From Mesocentrotus franciscanus (taxonomy: Eukaryota; Echinodermata; Echinoidea; Camarodonta; Strongylocentrotidae), in the NCBI GenBank assembly GCA_037976565.1, contig CP137681.1, forward strand, positions 29,257,127 through 29,321,126: a stretch of 64,000 nt of DNA. The letters run 5' to 3'. Shown here piece by piece: positions 1-11,927 of this stretch. Position numbers and translations under genes: made by a program. Position 1 is the stretch's first letter. Each line of letters opens with the position of its first letter. The notes under the pieces are model-generated. The model ran no database searches. It saw only the letters and a program-made list of their open reading frames with translations, and was not told the DNA's origin.

Positions 1-490
1 CATTAATTACCAGAACTCAAGCTTATCTTTAAGCATTAGCCAAGACTTGAATATGTTACTTTACAACAATAAAATCATCATAATTTCTTCTATATTTGAA
101 ACAAGCATGGAAAATGCCAACCCATACTCCATGTAAATATACACACATACTGTACTCTATCTAATGAACTCAGATCACAGCTACAATAGGAAATGCAATT
201 TTTTAATTGTCACGCATGAAAAATCATTACACATGCAGCTTTTTCTCCTCTCTACATATCTTTACATGTGCAGGCAAATATATGTATTGAATTAATGACT
301 TTGTAACACAAACTCAACTTTTTTGGAAAAATCAACTGAAGGGCATTTTTGTGTTTTTCGGCCTTACGGATTTGTGTTTAGGTGTCAAATAGAGTCTTTG
401 CTTGAAGACTAGGTTCACCCAGGTGACCCTGATTCTGCACCAATCTAAAACTGTAGTTGTTGTTTAATACGGTAAAGGTACAAACCATAT
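1..490. other. Unassigned AT-rich DNA
   Basis: No open reading frame, RNA gene or clear repeat is recognisable. It may be intergenic or intronic. Confidence 0.5.
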
Positions 491-492
491 TA

Positions 493-684
493 GCCCAGCA
501 GCCCAGTGCACTTTGATCAAACGAACGACCTACCACTATCTGAGTATTGGAACATTCGGGGAGGAACCTAGTATATCATACAAATATGGATGTCAATATT
601 TGGATACACTATGTTCCAAAATACTTCCAATACTCAGATATTGGTGCCTTTTTTGTTTGATCAAAGTGCACTGAGCTGCAGGGC
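493..684. mobile_element. Foldback MITE flanked by TA
   Basis: The two ends are inverted copies. The left end begins GCCCAGCAGCCCAGTGCACT and the right end, read on the other strand, begins GCCCTGCAGCTCAGTGCACT. Both then continue into a shared GATCAAAC block and an AATACTCAGATA/TATCTGAGTATT pair, so most of the ~190 bp can fold into one hairpin. TA lies on both sides, which fits a Tc1/mariner-like TA target duplication. There is no coding capacity. Confidence 0.7.
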
Positions 685-686
685 TA

Positions 687-1750
687 TATCCATTGTTCCC
701 TTGCCCCTTCGCTATCCAAATGACACTTTTTGAACAATGCATGTAAGCCACTTGTCAGACATTACGCAGTAACCCACCTCAAAAATGCAGCTGCAAAACT
801 TTGACAGTAAACAAAGAGCAAGAGTAAGGGGGGGAGCAAGGGAAAACCACAAAAAAGCCCCAATGTGTAGCCTACTCATATGTCTCTGCATTATACGATA
901 AAGAAGCACACTCTGCTTTCAAAAACCTGCTCGGCATGTTTCTCACAAATGCCTAATTTCAAGAAAAAGCGTTGTCATGAAGGATGCATTCACGGGGGTA
1001 ACATCGCTAGTCATGAGGACCGCTATTCATAACGTGTAACTTCCTATACGTGAGGACCGCTATTCATAATTTTTGTTTGGCCAGAGTGAATCTTCACCTT
1101 ATTTTGTGTAGGAGAAGGTGAATCTTTGCCTCATTTTTTACCTGATGTTGTGAATCTTGAAGGAATAATTTTCACATACAAGTGAACGAGCGTAGAGTAC
1201 AAACATTCTTGTGTGTGAACGAGCGTCAAATTTCCTTGACTCCAGAGTTCAAGATTTTAATAAACAGTGACGTAGAGCTATGAGTACTGTAAACGTGGTT
1301 ATATTCGGGGTGCTTTAATTTTTGTGGATTTCGCGCTAAATTTTGGTGTCAGCGAATATTAAAACCCGCGAATGTATATGCACGATTTTAAATGCGTATT
1401 TTGAACGGGAACAGTGCGAGAAATGCATGCATTATGACCTACACATGTAGCTCACGTGAGTGTAAGCGAGCGTATAAACTCTTGTTTAGGGCGCATATAT
1501 GCATCTTGTAAAATATATTACAACTTCTAAACACAAAGTGTATACAGAGTTAATGATGACTAATGAAAGATAAATTATCAGAATTAATATTTCCCCTAGC
1601 TTTACTCCATGTGAAATATTCCCCCCCCCCCCTGCCCCAACCAAAAAAAGACAGTTAAAACCATGCACACAGAACCTCACAGTCCACTCCTAGTATGTAC
1701 CCCGCTGAAGTTTAAAATTATTGACAATTGCTAAAACGTCTTTACTCAAC
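687..1750. other. Unassigned DNA with a short repeated motif
   Basis: No gene is seen. At about 1,012-1,065 the phrase GAGGACCGCTATTCATAA occurs twice within ~50 bp. The same phrase is arrayed at 28,545-28,850, so this is a small member of that repeat family. A run of C lies near 1,621-1,632. Confidence 0.5.
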
Positions 1751-1753
1751 TAA

Positions 1754-2180
1754 GGGTGCGTTTATCGGGTCTTGCCATCAGATATGTACATATCGAACCC
1801 CACTATCGAACCCCACTATACGAACGTGATTCTCGGGATGTCGCGTTTATCGTCTCTTCACGATTCAAAATAAAGGCCTTGTCTCTGCGCAGCTGCTTTG
1901 CGCCGTTTGACCCTGGAAGCGGATAGCCTGGGAAGGTCCATAGAGCTATATGGGAAGGTCCGATTTGTATGTGGGGTTCAAAACAGCTTTGCATTTATCG
2001 TGTCTCAGAAACGTGATTCTGGCTGTATGTCACATTCAAAACGCACCTTTTTCGGCGTTACAATATGCCCATATCTAAAGACGTTTGAAATAGGGCTTTG
2101 CGTTTATCGCCTTAAAAATTTGCCTGAAAGACGTTTGAAAACGCTGATTCTAGGCAAAAATTTGGTCAATAAACGCGACC
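1754..2180. mobile_element. PIF/Harbinger-like MITE, TSD TAA
   Basis: TAA is present on both sides (1,751-1,753 and 2,181-2,183). The inner ends are inverted: GGGTGCGTTTATCGGG on the left, and GGTCGCGTTTATTGACC when the right end is read on the other strand. A three-base TWA duplication plus a G-rich terminus is typical of PIF/Harbinger-derived MITEs. The phrase GCGTTTATCG recurs inside. The open frame across it (1,898-2,215) has no recognisable protein features. Confidence 0.65.
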
Positions 2181-2426
2181 TAAGACTGCTTGTCAACTGG
2201 CCACATTTTAGGTAAATCATCATATATAACCCAGTTATGCAGACGTTGGGGGAATTTGTTTACAGCTGTGACGTTTTGTTTACTTATAGCCTGCGCATGC
2301 GCCACTAGTTATTGTGAGTCGAGTACAGGAAGTCATGCATGCGCTGCATATCATGAAGCCTGCAAAATCAATCTGCATCCGAAGGTGTACTAGCTATGGT
2401 AAACGCTGGTAAAATCTGATTACTAG

Positions 2427-3420
2427 TAGGGCGTCTGATCGCGCATTTGTTTTTGTGTGCTAAAATCCTTTCCATCATAGAGATTGCACGCATCCCTCTG
2501 CAGTCTATGTGCATTGCGCGCTCATGCAAAATTGGTCAATGTTTTTATTACCAATTTGAGATTCAAACCTTTATCACTTGTGATCCTGAAGGCGATACTC
2601 AATATATGAAAGAGCAGGTTTTTTTCTCCATAGGCCTATGCCTCAAAAGGCTCAATTTGGAACACTAAAAATATCTTGATCAAAACAGTGATTTAAACAT
2701 TGGTTCCATCGTAGCTCCGAGATTTACCACTTTCATGATTTGAGCCCCTGAGGCTTAAGTTGGGCCAGCTGTCAGGAATATATCCATGCACTTATTTTTT
2801 CGCTAGCCCCAAGGGATCACAAGTGATTACAGTTTGAAAATACCCTCTCCCCACTTTTTGAAGCAGCTAAATAGGGAGGCGTGGCTCCGCTTAGCCCAAA
2901 TCCATGGTGACAGCGCGTATAATCTGCACATGCATATATTGCACGCTCGGTAGCTCACATGACGTTCAGCGGCGCGAAGCAAATTTTGTGCTTGCTACCC
3001 GTGTTGCAAGCCTTCGTACACATAGTACTGCGTGTACATTCGGAACGCGCGTGTGTATGCATGCATTCGGATCGCGTGTGTGTGTTTGGGAATTGGCTAA
3101 CGGACCCGCATGCGGATGCGCAGTGAAGACAATGGAGGTAGAGCTTGCTGATCACGCACAAGTAGCGCTGCAGCTAAGCAACACGCGTACGCTTGCATAT
3201 CGCGCGATGCATCTGTTTAGCAAAACAAAATAACTTTGCGTGTACGTCTTTTTCGTCTATTCTGACAAAAATTGGATGAATATTGCCTAGATTTGGGGGG
3301 GGGGGCTGTATCTTTTGATAGAAACATCAGTGAGTCTTGAAATTTGAAATGTATTATTCTGAGTGAATGATTTTTTTCAATTATTCAACCATGATGGTGA
3401 AAAACGAGAGAGTAATACAA
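2427..3420 (+). mobile_element. ~0.9-kb TIR element family 1, copy 1
   Basis: It begins TAGGGCGTCTGATCGCGC and is colinear with the copies at 11,928, 12,812 and 21,116. Shared blocks include the 'GTGCTAAAATCCTT' and 'AGATTGCACGCA' segments near the left end and the 'GAAATTTGAAATGTATTATT' block near the right end. The right terminus is lost after the GGTGAAAAACGA block, so no right TIR or target duplication can be scored. No transposase is encoded; the short open frames inside are not conserved between copies. Confidence 0.75.
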
Positions 3421-4430
3421 ATGCAATATAACTGAGATTTAATCAATTTTCTTTTACTACATAATTAACATCATTTTGATGATGCTCTTACGATCTTGCA
3501 AACTGAACACTTGCTCAGCCGCGAATTCAAAAACCTATGAATATGTTTTTTTGTTATACTCAGCGCGAAATATTTATCGCGTGAAAAATAACTTTAACAG
3601 TAATATAAATCGTAGAACTTTATACCCACTTCCCTTGGAAGCAAAATTCCATGGACATGCCTAGCCGTCTTTCTACTAGGGTCTCTGCACGTAGAACTTA
3701 AGCTTACATCTAGCGCATGCGCATTACGTTCACCCCGTCTCAGCCTCATTTTCCTAAATTGGCGCCTACATGGGCTCTTCTGATTGGCTATCGCTGGCTG
3801 CCATATGGGCTCTATGTTATAAGATATTAGTGTGAGGAGAAAGCTTGTGATTTTCCGTTTGATCTGATATCAAAATCATGCTATTCCAGTCAAATCTTCT
3901 TTTTTGTACGATTTTTTCAGCATCCTTAAAAAGTTAAGTATTTCACTTAACTTTAAGTCTTACTTAAGTTCGAAAAATTCTCATTTTTGTCATATTTAAG
4001 GTACAAACTTGCAAGTTGTAATGAAATGTTCATTGATTTCTCTATTTTATGTGTGTACCTATGCTGAGTGTGCGTCAGTTATGTGTGAAGTGCGTCACCT
4101 GTTTAAAGCATGACATGTCAGTGTGTTATGTAATATTAATTGGCATTGCGCTTACGTTGCGCTAAGTTAAGTAGGCCCTCTCTCACTTAAATTCGAAACC
4201 GCTCAAGTGGATCGGCCAATGGGAGCGCCTTATTTGCCGTTTTCTTACTGTACAGCGCTCAATGCGTGAAGTTCTGGGTGCTCTGCTCTGGTCGCGTAAT
4301 GTGATAGCTGGCCGAGGCTCCGAGCAAGAGCAAGAGCAAGCTACGTAGCTAGGCCTCTATTTCACACTCAATATTGAATGAAATTGACGGCCGCCAGCAT
4401 GACCAGACACTGTCGTGTGACTCATTTAGA
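3421..4430. other. Unassigned DNA
   Basis: No gene or clear element is recognised. Short AAGTTAAGT/ACTTAACTT segments near 3,930-3,970 can pair locally. Composition is mixed, with no protein-like frame. Confidence 0.4.
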
Positions 4431-4439
4431 CAGACGGTT

Positions 4440-4945
4440 TAATAAAAATATGCAGAAGAGGAAGAAGTAGCCGAAGTAGAAGAAGAAGGAGAAAAAAGAA
4501 AGAGGAAGAGGTAGAAGGAGAAGAGGAATAAGAAGAAGAATACGAAGATGAATAACAAAAAGAGGAGAGGAGAAAAAGAGAAGAAATATATAAGGAGATG
4601 ATGAACAAGAATAGGAAGAAGGAAAAATAAGAAAAAGAATAAGAAGAATAAGGATACGAAGAGAACGAATAGGATAATAATAATAATAATACAAATAAAA
4701 GTAATAATAATAAAAAGAATAAGATTAATTAGAAAACTAAGAATAAGAATAAGGGGGACGAAATAAATTAGTAGAGGAGAGAAGCTGAAGAGAAGAAATA
4801 TAAAAAGGAGATGAAGAAGAAGGAGGAAAAGGAGATGAAGAAGAAGGAGAAGCTAGAGAAGGAGAAGAAGGAGAAGCTAGAGAAGAAGAAGAAGAAGAAA
4901 TATAAGGAGATAAAGAAGAAGAGGAATGGGAAGACGAATATTTAA
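4440..4945. repeat. Purine-rich GAA/GAGGAA tract
   Basis: About 500 bp is nearly all A and G on the plus strand, with degenerate GAAGAAGAA and GGAGAAG repeats broken by ATA. Open frames on the minus strand here are low-complexity Ser/Leu/Phe translations of the tract and are not genes. Confidence 0.85.
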
Positions 4946-5273
4946 ATACACAGCCAGGATAGTGCTGCTACATGTATGTGTGCATGTGGGTGCACAATTA
5001 CAAGCAGACGACTACTTTGATTAATCATGATTCATGTTTAGTATAAATTATGATACTTGATAGGAAGTATGAATGCCAGATGATGCAGTTTCGTCATATT
5101 ATAGTTAAAGATAAAGACCAGTTCTGGTCATGCGATTGCATTGTGAAAGAAACGTTGTGGAATCGATCAGAAAAGGTTGATCATCTAGCATATACATGTA
5201 AGTATTGATGTGTACTGCAAGGTTCTGGAATCACCAAAATGATAAGAAATTTGGCCCAGTCTTGGTAAAGTTA

Positions 5274-5732
5274 GACCCCGTTCTCACTCACTTTGAAAGT
5301 GGTCTTAGTTAGACCGCTCCAGAGGAACGGGTCTTGAGGAACGGTTTGCGAGCGTTCACACTCCGAGCAGTTTTTTATGGCTCAAACCGCTCCACGAGTC
5401 AAAGTGGTCTTGTTGCTATGGCAGCTCAGGTCAGTGGGTAAATTTTTTCGCGCGCGGAATACTAAGCGTATGTACCGTACTACATGTTTCACGCGGAACG
5501 TCACTAGCTCACTTCCGTTTAAAGTACGCTTCCGTTCACACTCGCACGTTAGAGCGCTCCAAACCACTCTTAATAAGACCCGTTCCTCAAGACCACCTCC
5601 CGAGGTGGTCTTCTGGAGCGGTCCAGAAGTCCACTTCCTGGACCACTTTGACCGTTCTCACTCACCTTAGAACCGCTCCTGAGGAACGGGTCTTAGTTAG
5701 ACCGCTCCAACGAAGTGAATGAGAACGGGGTC
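5274..5732. mobile_element. PIF/Harbinger-like element, TSD TTA
   Basis: TTA flanks both ends (5,271-5,273 and 5,733-5,735). The terminal inverted repeats are GACCCCGTTCTCACTCACTT and, on the other strand from the right end, GACCCCGTTCTCATTCACTT. The interior has several further inverted blocks built on GACCGCTCC and GAGGAACGGGTCTT, so the element is rich in foldback structure. No transposase is present; the interior open frames on either strand look like chance. Confidence 0.75.
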
Positions 5733-5735
5733 TTA

Positions 5736-6385
5736 CATACAATCACTGTACACAGAAAATGTATATGGGACTACGCGACCACGTGCGCGATATCTATTTG
5801 GTCCCAATAGATATAATAATTTACCAAATATATCAATTAGCAGGCGGTTCCCCGACTTTCCCGGCAAAATTTGTATCATCACGTATTAGTCAAAATATAT
5901 TCTTTCACATGATTGGTAATGACAGCTTCCATTTCATTTTTTTGAGAGAGGGGCTTTCCAAAACTGGTCTTTACCTTAAGTTTAATGTAATAATGATATA
6001 GTCTATATCACTAAGTAAGTTCATGTTGATATGGTAATAATATGCATAGCAAGCGATATATAATGTTATTGTAAAACAAAACTTAGGATATAGGTCAAAT
6101 AATACATAAAATAAGACGCATCGTTACGGTACCTTATTTTATGTGACTTCTTCTTTCGGATCCTGGCAATCATCTGTACTGTATCGCCGCGGTCCGCCTC
6201 GCCCTGCATGCTACCTTGGAAACGATGCTATGCATTTACTTGCTAGCGCATTGTTTGTCTCGAGCTCTAGAGGGCAAGGATCACAATGGCTTTTGCCTCG
6301 AAATAAATAGAAACATATAAAACTTTTACTTTTTATTTTGTAATTACAAATGTCGGAAGGTCGTTTTTCCGGCTCAGGACTATAT
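5736..6385. other. Unassigned DNA upstream of a LINE fragment
   Basis: No gene is recognised. A short palindromic motif (AATAAGACGC...GTACCTTATT) lies near 6,108-6,140. Confidence 0.4.
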
Positions 6386-6389
6386 CACA

Positions 6390-6745
6390 CAAGTCATTCA
6401 GTCGACGAGAGCCACCCAACCTCATTCATATCAGATGCCATACTCAAGAACTGAAACGCATCGGCATTCATTCTTTCCGAGAACATTAACAGTAAGGAGT
6501 TGGAATTCCCTGCCCTCAGAAATCGTTGCAGCGCCATCTGTTGGAGCCTTCCGTGGTCGACTGCAGACGGTTGGTGACAGTGGCTAGTCTCCCTCCATCC
6601 TATACATGAGCTTGTAAATATTTTGTAAATAACCTGTATCATAATGTAAAAAGCACTCCAATGGACGCAAATTGCGGTTCACACACATAGTTTGCAAGAA
6701 TCTTCAATCAATTGAAGGAGGCAGACTTAATCAGAAGAAGAAGAA
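6390..6745 (+). mobile_element. LINE 3' end: ORF2 C-terminus plus 3' UTR
   Basis: Positions 6,390-6,587 read without a break as the C-terminal tail of a non-LTR retrotransposon polyprotein. The diagnostic stretch is Phe-Phe-Pro-Arg-Thr, then Trp-Asn-Ser-Leu-Pro-Ser-Glu-Ile-Val-Ala-Ala-Pro-Ser, then Phe-Arg-Gly-Arg-Leu, followed by a TAG stop. This is the usual ending of Jockey/CR1-type ORF2 proteins. About 155 bp of 3' UTR follows, ending in (AGA)n near 6,733-6,747. Everything upstream (reverse transcriptase and endonuclease) is missing, as expected for a 5'-truncated insertion. It is not a host gene. Confidence 0.8.
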
Positions 6746-6749
6746 GAAG

Positions 6750-7465
6750 GCCTAGATTTTAATGCGCCCCTCTAAGTTTTATTCAAAATGTCAGAATTTA
6801 ATTGCAGGTCGTAATAATGTATCTTTTTAAATTCTTTTTTATGTTAATTGTTCCGTTTGTGAAACTAGGAGATCGATCTCTGTATACCATCAAAACATTA
6901 ATTGCTATATAGGAAGCAAATATTTTCCCATAATTAATTGAACATTTTTTTCCGGATGTCTAAACAGCTATAGATCAACACTCCAGATCAACACCTACGT
7001 ATTACTGGATCAATCTTATAACTGTGATGATAAGAACAAGTTATAAATAATTATTAATATAAATGTACATACCCTACTTCATCAATTCCTCTACATGCAG
7101 GAAGTGGACATGAATATTATGTGTTTGCATTTTTTTCCTTCTTTTTAACAAACATCACTTCTTGAGAAGAACTTGACTCAAACAACTTCCAAGTTAAAAA
7201 AAAAAATCGTTACGCACTGGTCATTCATTAAGTCTAGTAGTTTAATCATGTGTAAATGCATGGATCTGGATGAGCTAATTACTAATTTGATGAGGTGGGT
7301 GGTAAGTTCATAATAATAACAATAAAATTACAAATAATAATGATAATAATAGTAATAACAACATCAACAATAATAATAGTAATAACAACATCAACAAGTT
7401 TATGTGTGCAGAAGGCAAGGCGCGGATCCAGGGGGCAACGGGTCTATATAGCCCCGCAACAACAA
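6750..7465. other. Unassigned AT-rich DNA with AAT/ACA microsatellite
   Basis: Nothing gene-like is visible. Near 7,306-7,397 there is a degenerate (AAT/ATA/ACA) microsatellite that creates spurious Ile-rich and Leu-rich frames on both strands. Confidence 0.5.
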
Positions 7466-7467
7466 CA

Positions 7468-7790
7468 AAACAAGAGAGACAGAGAGAGAGAGAGAGAGAA
7501 GGAAAAGAAGGCAAAGGCAAAGAGGAGATAAAGGGAAAGAAAGAAGAGGAAGAAGAAAAGAAAAGGGGGAAAAGAAGGAGATCGGGGGGGGGGCGAAAGG
7601 GCCTTGCCTCCCAGGCTGAAAAGAAAAGAAGGGGGATATCAGTTGCAATTTTCCCGCCAACAAGTTGTGGATCGGGGGAGCCAAAAGGCCCTTGTCTCTC
7701 CTCCCCCCAGCAAACCTAAAAGAGAGAGAAGGGAAAGGGAAAGAGGAGAGAAAGGGGAAGAAAAAAAGAGAGAAAGAAGAAGGGTAGGGT
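7468..7790. repeat. Purine-rich GA/GGAAA low-complexity tract
   Basis: AGAGAG and GGAAAGAA runs are interrupted at 7,600-7,700 by a short unique segment. Open frames here are Arg/Glu/Lys or Leu/Ser low-complexity translations. Confidence 0.8.
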
Positions 7791-7799
7791 ACGGGAGAT

Positions 7800-8795
7800 C
7801 AGATCAGTCGCCCACTAGCGTACTGATGGGGGGGGGCTTAGGGGAAGTTGCCCCCCCCTTAAAATTCAAACGTGGTTTATTTCTAATTCGATACCGGTGA
7901 TTTACAAATTTTGCTGAAATGACATAATTTTCCGAGTTTTTTCCTCACTTTTTAGTAAATGATACTTTTTTATGCATTTGTTGGAAATGATACATTCCTA
8001 AATTTACAGTCAGGCAAGCAATATGCTTATCTAGAGGCCTACATGTCAGGGGCCGCGGAACAAGCCTCGAGCTCCCACCCCCCCCCCTCAACTAGCCTCC
8101 CCCACCCACTTTGAAAAAAACGTTCAGCGGGGACTGCATGTAAGAGTGGGGGAGATGTTGATTTTTGTCTCCCAAAAAAAAAAAAAAAAAAACGTTTTTG
8201 CTCATTACGCCACTGCTGGTCACCATTACGTACCAATATTTGGCTCGCATAATTTCAAATTTGCCCCCCTAAGAATTCCTGGATCCGCGCCTCTAGGGCT
8301 AATCCGGGCATGACTCCCCCAGTCATATCAAACGTCCGCGGGAAATATAATAGCACAATTCCCAATACAGTGTTGTATATATTTCACAAAATCACAACAC
8401 TATACTTGGCTATATAGCACAAGCGAGATTTTGGGGGTGTTCTCTGAGTGAATTGCACAGAGATATTGATAAATGTAGTTTCTCCTGGTGAGACGGAGGA
8501 GGTTGGAAAAGGTGTAGAAATACTCGAAGTGATTAGTTGAAGAAATTTGCTCCGAAAGATATGCAGGAAACAATTTTAGAGCTGAATTAAGAGATGACGT
8601 TCTCAAATCGATTAACTCGATGAGAAAACTTTGAGAAGTGTATATGAGAAGTGAGGAAGGAAAACTAAGATGATGTTGTTGTTTTCCTCCATCTTGCAAA
8701 GCAGGATGAAGACAAAGAGAGTGCTAGCTGATACCAATTCCGGGAATTAAGATGGAGTCACTATATAGTAGTAGTGAATGTGGTGCACAGGGCTA
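7800..8795. other. Repeat debris and unassigned DNA
   Basis: Positions 8,040-8,220 contain an inverted relative of the segment at ~46,808-46,915. Shared phrases are 'AACGTTTTTGCTCATTACGCCACTGCTG' in part, the CACTTTGAAAAAAACGTT block and a poly-A run at 8,174-8,191. This marks a further repeat family whose ends I cannot define. The rest has no gene. Confidence 0.5.
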
Positions 8796-8797
8796 TA

Positions 8798-9185
8798 AGG
8801 CATTGTTTAACAGTGCTAAAGCCGAGATGCATGCATGGCCCTATATACGTGTTATCGGCGTCTGTGATATGGTGTAATATTGAAGCCCTAAAGAAATTGC
8901 GCTTCAAAATGATCATAAAGTGCCTCAAAATGTAAAATTCTTTGAGAGACCGGTTTTACCATACTCATTTTCCCCAATAGACTGAATAGTGATATAAAAA
9001 CCGTTGGGAAAATGGTTTTTGAAATTTCGAATTCCAATCATAAATATCTTGATAATCAGACGGGCGATCGGCTTGTAAACGTCATGGGATTCCTGACTGA
9101 CCTAAAGGTTTATAATTATGATTGCAGCATGAGCTAAATCCAGGATTTGGTTTAGAATCTGAGACAAAGATACCGGCCAATACCT
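8798..9185 (+). mobile_element. TTAA-type TIR element family 2, copy 1
   Basis: It is colinear over ~370 bp with 35,802-36,177, with matching blocks such as GATATGGTGTAATATTGAAG, ACCGGTTTTACCATACTCAT and ATCTTGATAATCAGAC. The right end reaches CCT followed by TTAA. The left TTAA is degraded here but intact in the other copy. No protein is encoded. Confidence 0.7.
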
Positions 9186-9305
9186 TTAAGCTGACCATGC
9201 ACTTGTTGAAAAATAACATATGTGAGAGTGAGAGTGACTGGGATGAAGGGCAATATGCTTGTCCTCTCGAATGAGTTTTTGTAAAATAGAAAGTGCATGA
9301 ACATG

Positions 9306-10218
9306 CACTGCAAAAACCAGAGTGTTAAATTTAACACCAAGGGTGTTAAATTTAACACTTTCTTGGTATCTATATCGTGCAACTCCTCTGGTGTTACTTA
9401 ACACCATTTTCTGGAATTAGATAATTTCAATTCCACTTTTGGTGTTAATATTTGACAACTCCTACTGGTGTAGATTAACACCAATATCTGGAATCATAAC
9501 AAATTCAATTCCACTTTTGGTGTTTATATTCTTGTTGATCCATTAGAGATTTTTCTATGTATGTCTAATTGTCCCACATTCCATATTCCCTATTATCGAC
9601 CATTATCGACCAGGGTAGAGGAACCAGTGGTAAACTGATAATTCATAATCGATGTTGGCAACTGTCCACCAATAGGTATATTCTAATCTCCATTGCATTA
9701 ACTCCATCACATAGATCATTTGAAGTAAATTCAAGATTAACATGTATGTGGTACAGGCTGGTACACATATATATATAATAAACATGCATGTTGTTTCTTG
9801 GTTAGTAATCATATAATCAATATATCTATTGCTAAAACGTTAATATAATTGTAACAAGATCGGACATATAATCTATTGGTCAATAATTGCCAAAAGAAAA
9901 TACAAATCACAAAATTGATGTGCATTGTCATAATTTGCTTAACAAATCATGATAAATGTATTTTTCTGTGAACACGTGTAAAGTAATCATTAAGCGCGCG
10001 TACACTTTGTGAAAACTTATTCGACCAATCAACCGCCTTAAACGAAATCACGTGATGATACTTTCAACACCAAGCATAAAACAACACCATGTTACTTAAC
10101 ACCCAGTAATTATTAATGCATGCTTAAATCTGACCGGTGTTAAAAATAACACCAATGGTGTCAAAAAAATTCAATACCATACTGGTGTTAGAAATTTAAC
10201 ACCCTGGTTTTTGCAGTG
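9306..10218. mobile_element. CACTG-terminated TIR element (CACTA/EnSpm- or Chapaev-like)
   Basis: The left end begins CACTGCAAAAACCAGAGTGT and the right end, on the other strand, begins CACTGCAAAAACCAGGGTGT. Subterminal copies of GGTGTTA/TAACACC are scattered near both ends, as is usual for transposase-binding subterminal repeats. TG lies immediately outside both ends. The 913-bp interior holds no transposase. CACTG termini occur in CACTA/EnSpm and Chapaev-type elements; I cannot choose between them without a transposase or a clear target duplication. Confidence 0.75.
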
Positions 10219-10219
10219 T

Positions 10220-11170
10220 GAGAAATGAAGAAGAATGCATGAAATGAGGAAAATGCTACTAACTTTATCAGCTTGTCTTACATTATTTTGTTGGATGCTA
10301 TTCCACAGTTTTGGACTTTTGGGGCAGGCATGCTCAAAACCCCGTTTATATAATAATGTTGGTAGATAATATTAATTTACAGATGAAGAATAAATAATAA
10401 TGATGAGCTGTGGTAAAGTCTGATTGTGAGTACTCTGTGAATGTGCCTTGGATGTAGTCACGTGACTGTCATGCAGGAATCTATTCGGAAACCTTCTTAT
10501 TGGAGTTGTTGGTTGTTTTGTTGGCTTTAGCAACTGGAGCGGTTCTAATATATGGCTCATTTTATGGGAATAGGATGCGCATATTTTGACACATAACAAT
10601 ACAATCTTTTACAGTCAAATAGGCCTATATTCATTACTTGGCAAAGCCCTATAGAGCGAAAATTTATAAAACAATCTCTTCGTGTACGGTGCATAATTAT
10701 TTTTTTTTATCTATTTGTCTATCTCTCTCTATATATATTTCATTCACTTTTCTTTGCATCCGTCGACACGTCTCTCTCTCTAGTTTTGCCTATCTTCTCG
10801 GTCCCAGGCTAATCATCCGGCCTACAACTGCCCCCTCCCCCTCTCTCTCTCTCTCTTTCATTCATTTCATTTATTTATTTCACTTTCTTTTAAAAAACAT
10901 CAGAAGTATATACATGTTCGTTCATTATCAACATAAGATAAAAGGAAGTGGGGAATCATGAAAGCCAGAATTGGCTTGATGAGAATGATGATAATGATCC
11001 CCAAATAAATACATAGCATGAATAAGATACAAAATTATTTTATATAAAAAACATCGTACATACATTCTCAACAACAGAGGACAGATGAAAGATAAGGTAA
11101 GGTAAAGACAGTTACAGGAAGATAAGAAGAAAGAGAAGATAAGAAGAAGGAAGTTACAACTTGAGTTTTA
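10220..11170. other. Unassigned DNA with CT-rich patches
   Basis: No gene is recognised. CT-rich microsatellite patches lie at 10,722-10,735 and 10,838-10,857. Confidence 0.4.
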
Positions 11171-11175
11171 CATTC

Positions 11176-11197
11176 TACATCTCTCTCTCTCTCTCTT

Positions 11198-11240
<43 letters not shown>

Positions 11241-11249
11241 CCTCCCCTC

Positions 11250-11306
<57 letters not shown>

Positions 11307-11316
11307 TTCTCTCTCT
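11176..11316. repeat. (CT)n microsatellite
   Basis: About 140 bp of nearly pure CT dinucleotides with a few CCTC interruptions. It explains the Ser/Leu and Arg/Glu open frames on both strands. Confidence 0.95.
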
Positions 11317-11319
11317 TTC

Positions 11320-11920
11320 TATATCTTCGTAGTCTCTCTGCATGCATTTTATTAACTCGAGCGCCCGTAGGCCTACTCTACAAGGCGATTAATTTTTTCC
11401 TTGTTTATTTTGTATTGTTGAAGACGCAGTAATCTCCAGAAATTCCGAAAAGGAAGTGCTGCTCCTAGATTCCAAGATTCCTAGATTTCTTGACTGCTTA
11501 TTGACGGAGATAGGTAGAAAGTGTAAGTGTAATAAATAAGCATTAATTCTTCGTAGATTTTGCCATCTTGCGACATCTAAAACTTTTCATGAAATGAAAC
11601 ATTTCGCAATTTGAAAACAAATATTATTGTTGTAGTCCGACGTGTAGAAAATTATGCTAGCACAGACAAGACTGTGTGTTGTGTGAGCGTGTGTGTGTGT
11701 TAGTCTTCATATATTAGCCATAGATATAGATTGTGATTTTATTGTTTGCGATAACGGTGATACAGGTATTGAAGATTGTATGATGCAAGTGTTCGTATTC
11801 ATTTGGTGGATGAAAAGATTAATTTTACTCTGTTTTATCCGTCATTGCAGCGCTGGATTTGGTGTGTTCGTGTTCGTTGCTAATTTGTGACAAATTTAGA
11901 TGGCTTTTCTGAACTTAGTA
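11320..11920. other. Unassigned DNA
   Basis: No recognisable gene or element. A (GT)n-like patch lies at 11,675-11,701. Confidence 0.4.
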
Positions 11921-11927
11921 CTAGTAG

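Noticed and set aside
2904..3233. 109-residue plus-strand frame
   Set aside because: It lies inside TIR element family 1 and is not conserved in the other copies.
4422..4694. Ser/Leu/Tyr-rich minus-strand open frames
   Set aside because: They are translations of the purine-rich tract, without domain or splice support.
11068..11355. Open frames on both strands over the CT repeat
   Set aside because: Arg-Glu and Ser-Leu dipeptide runs produced by a dinucleotide microsatellite.
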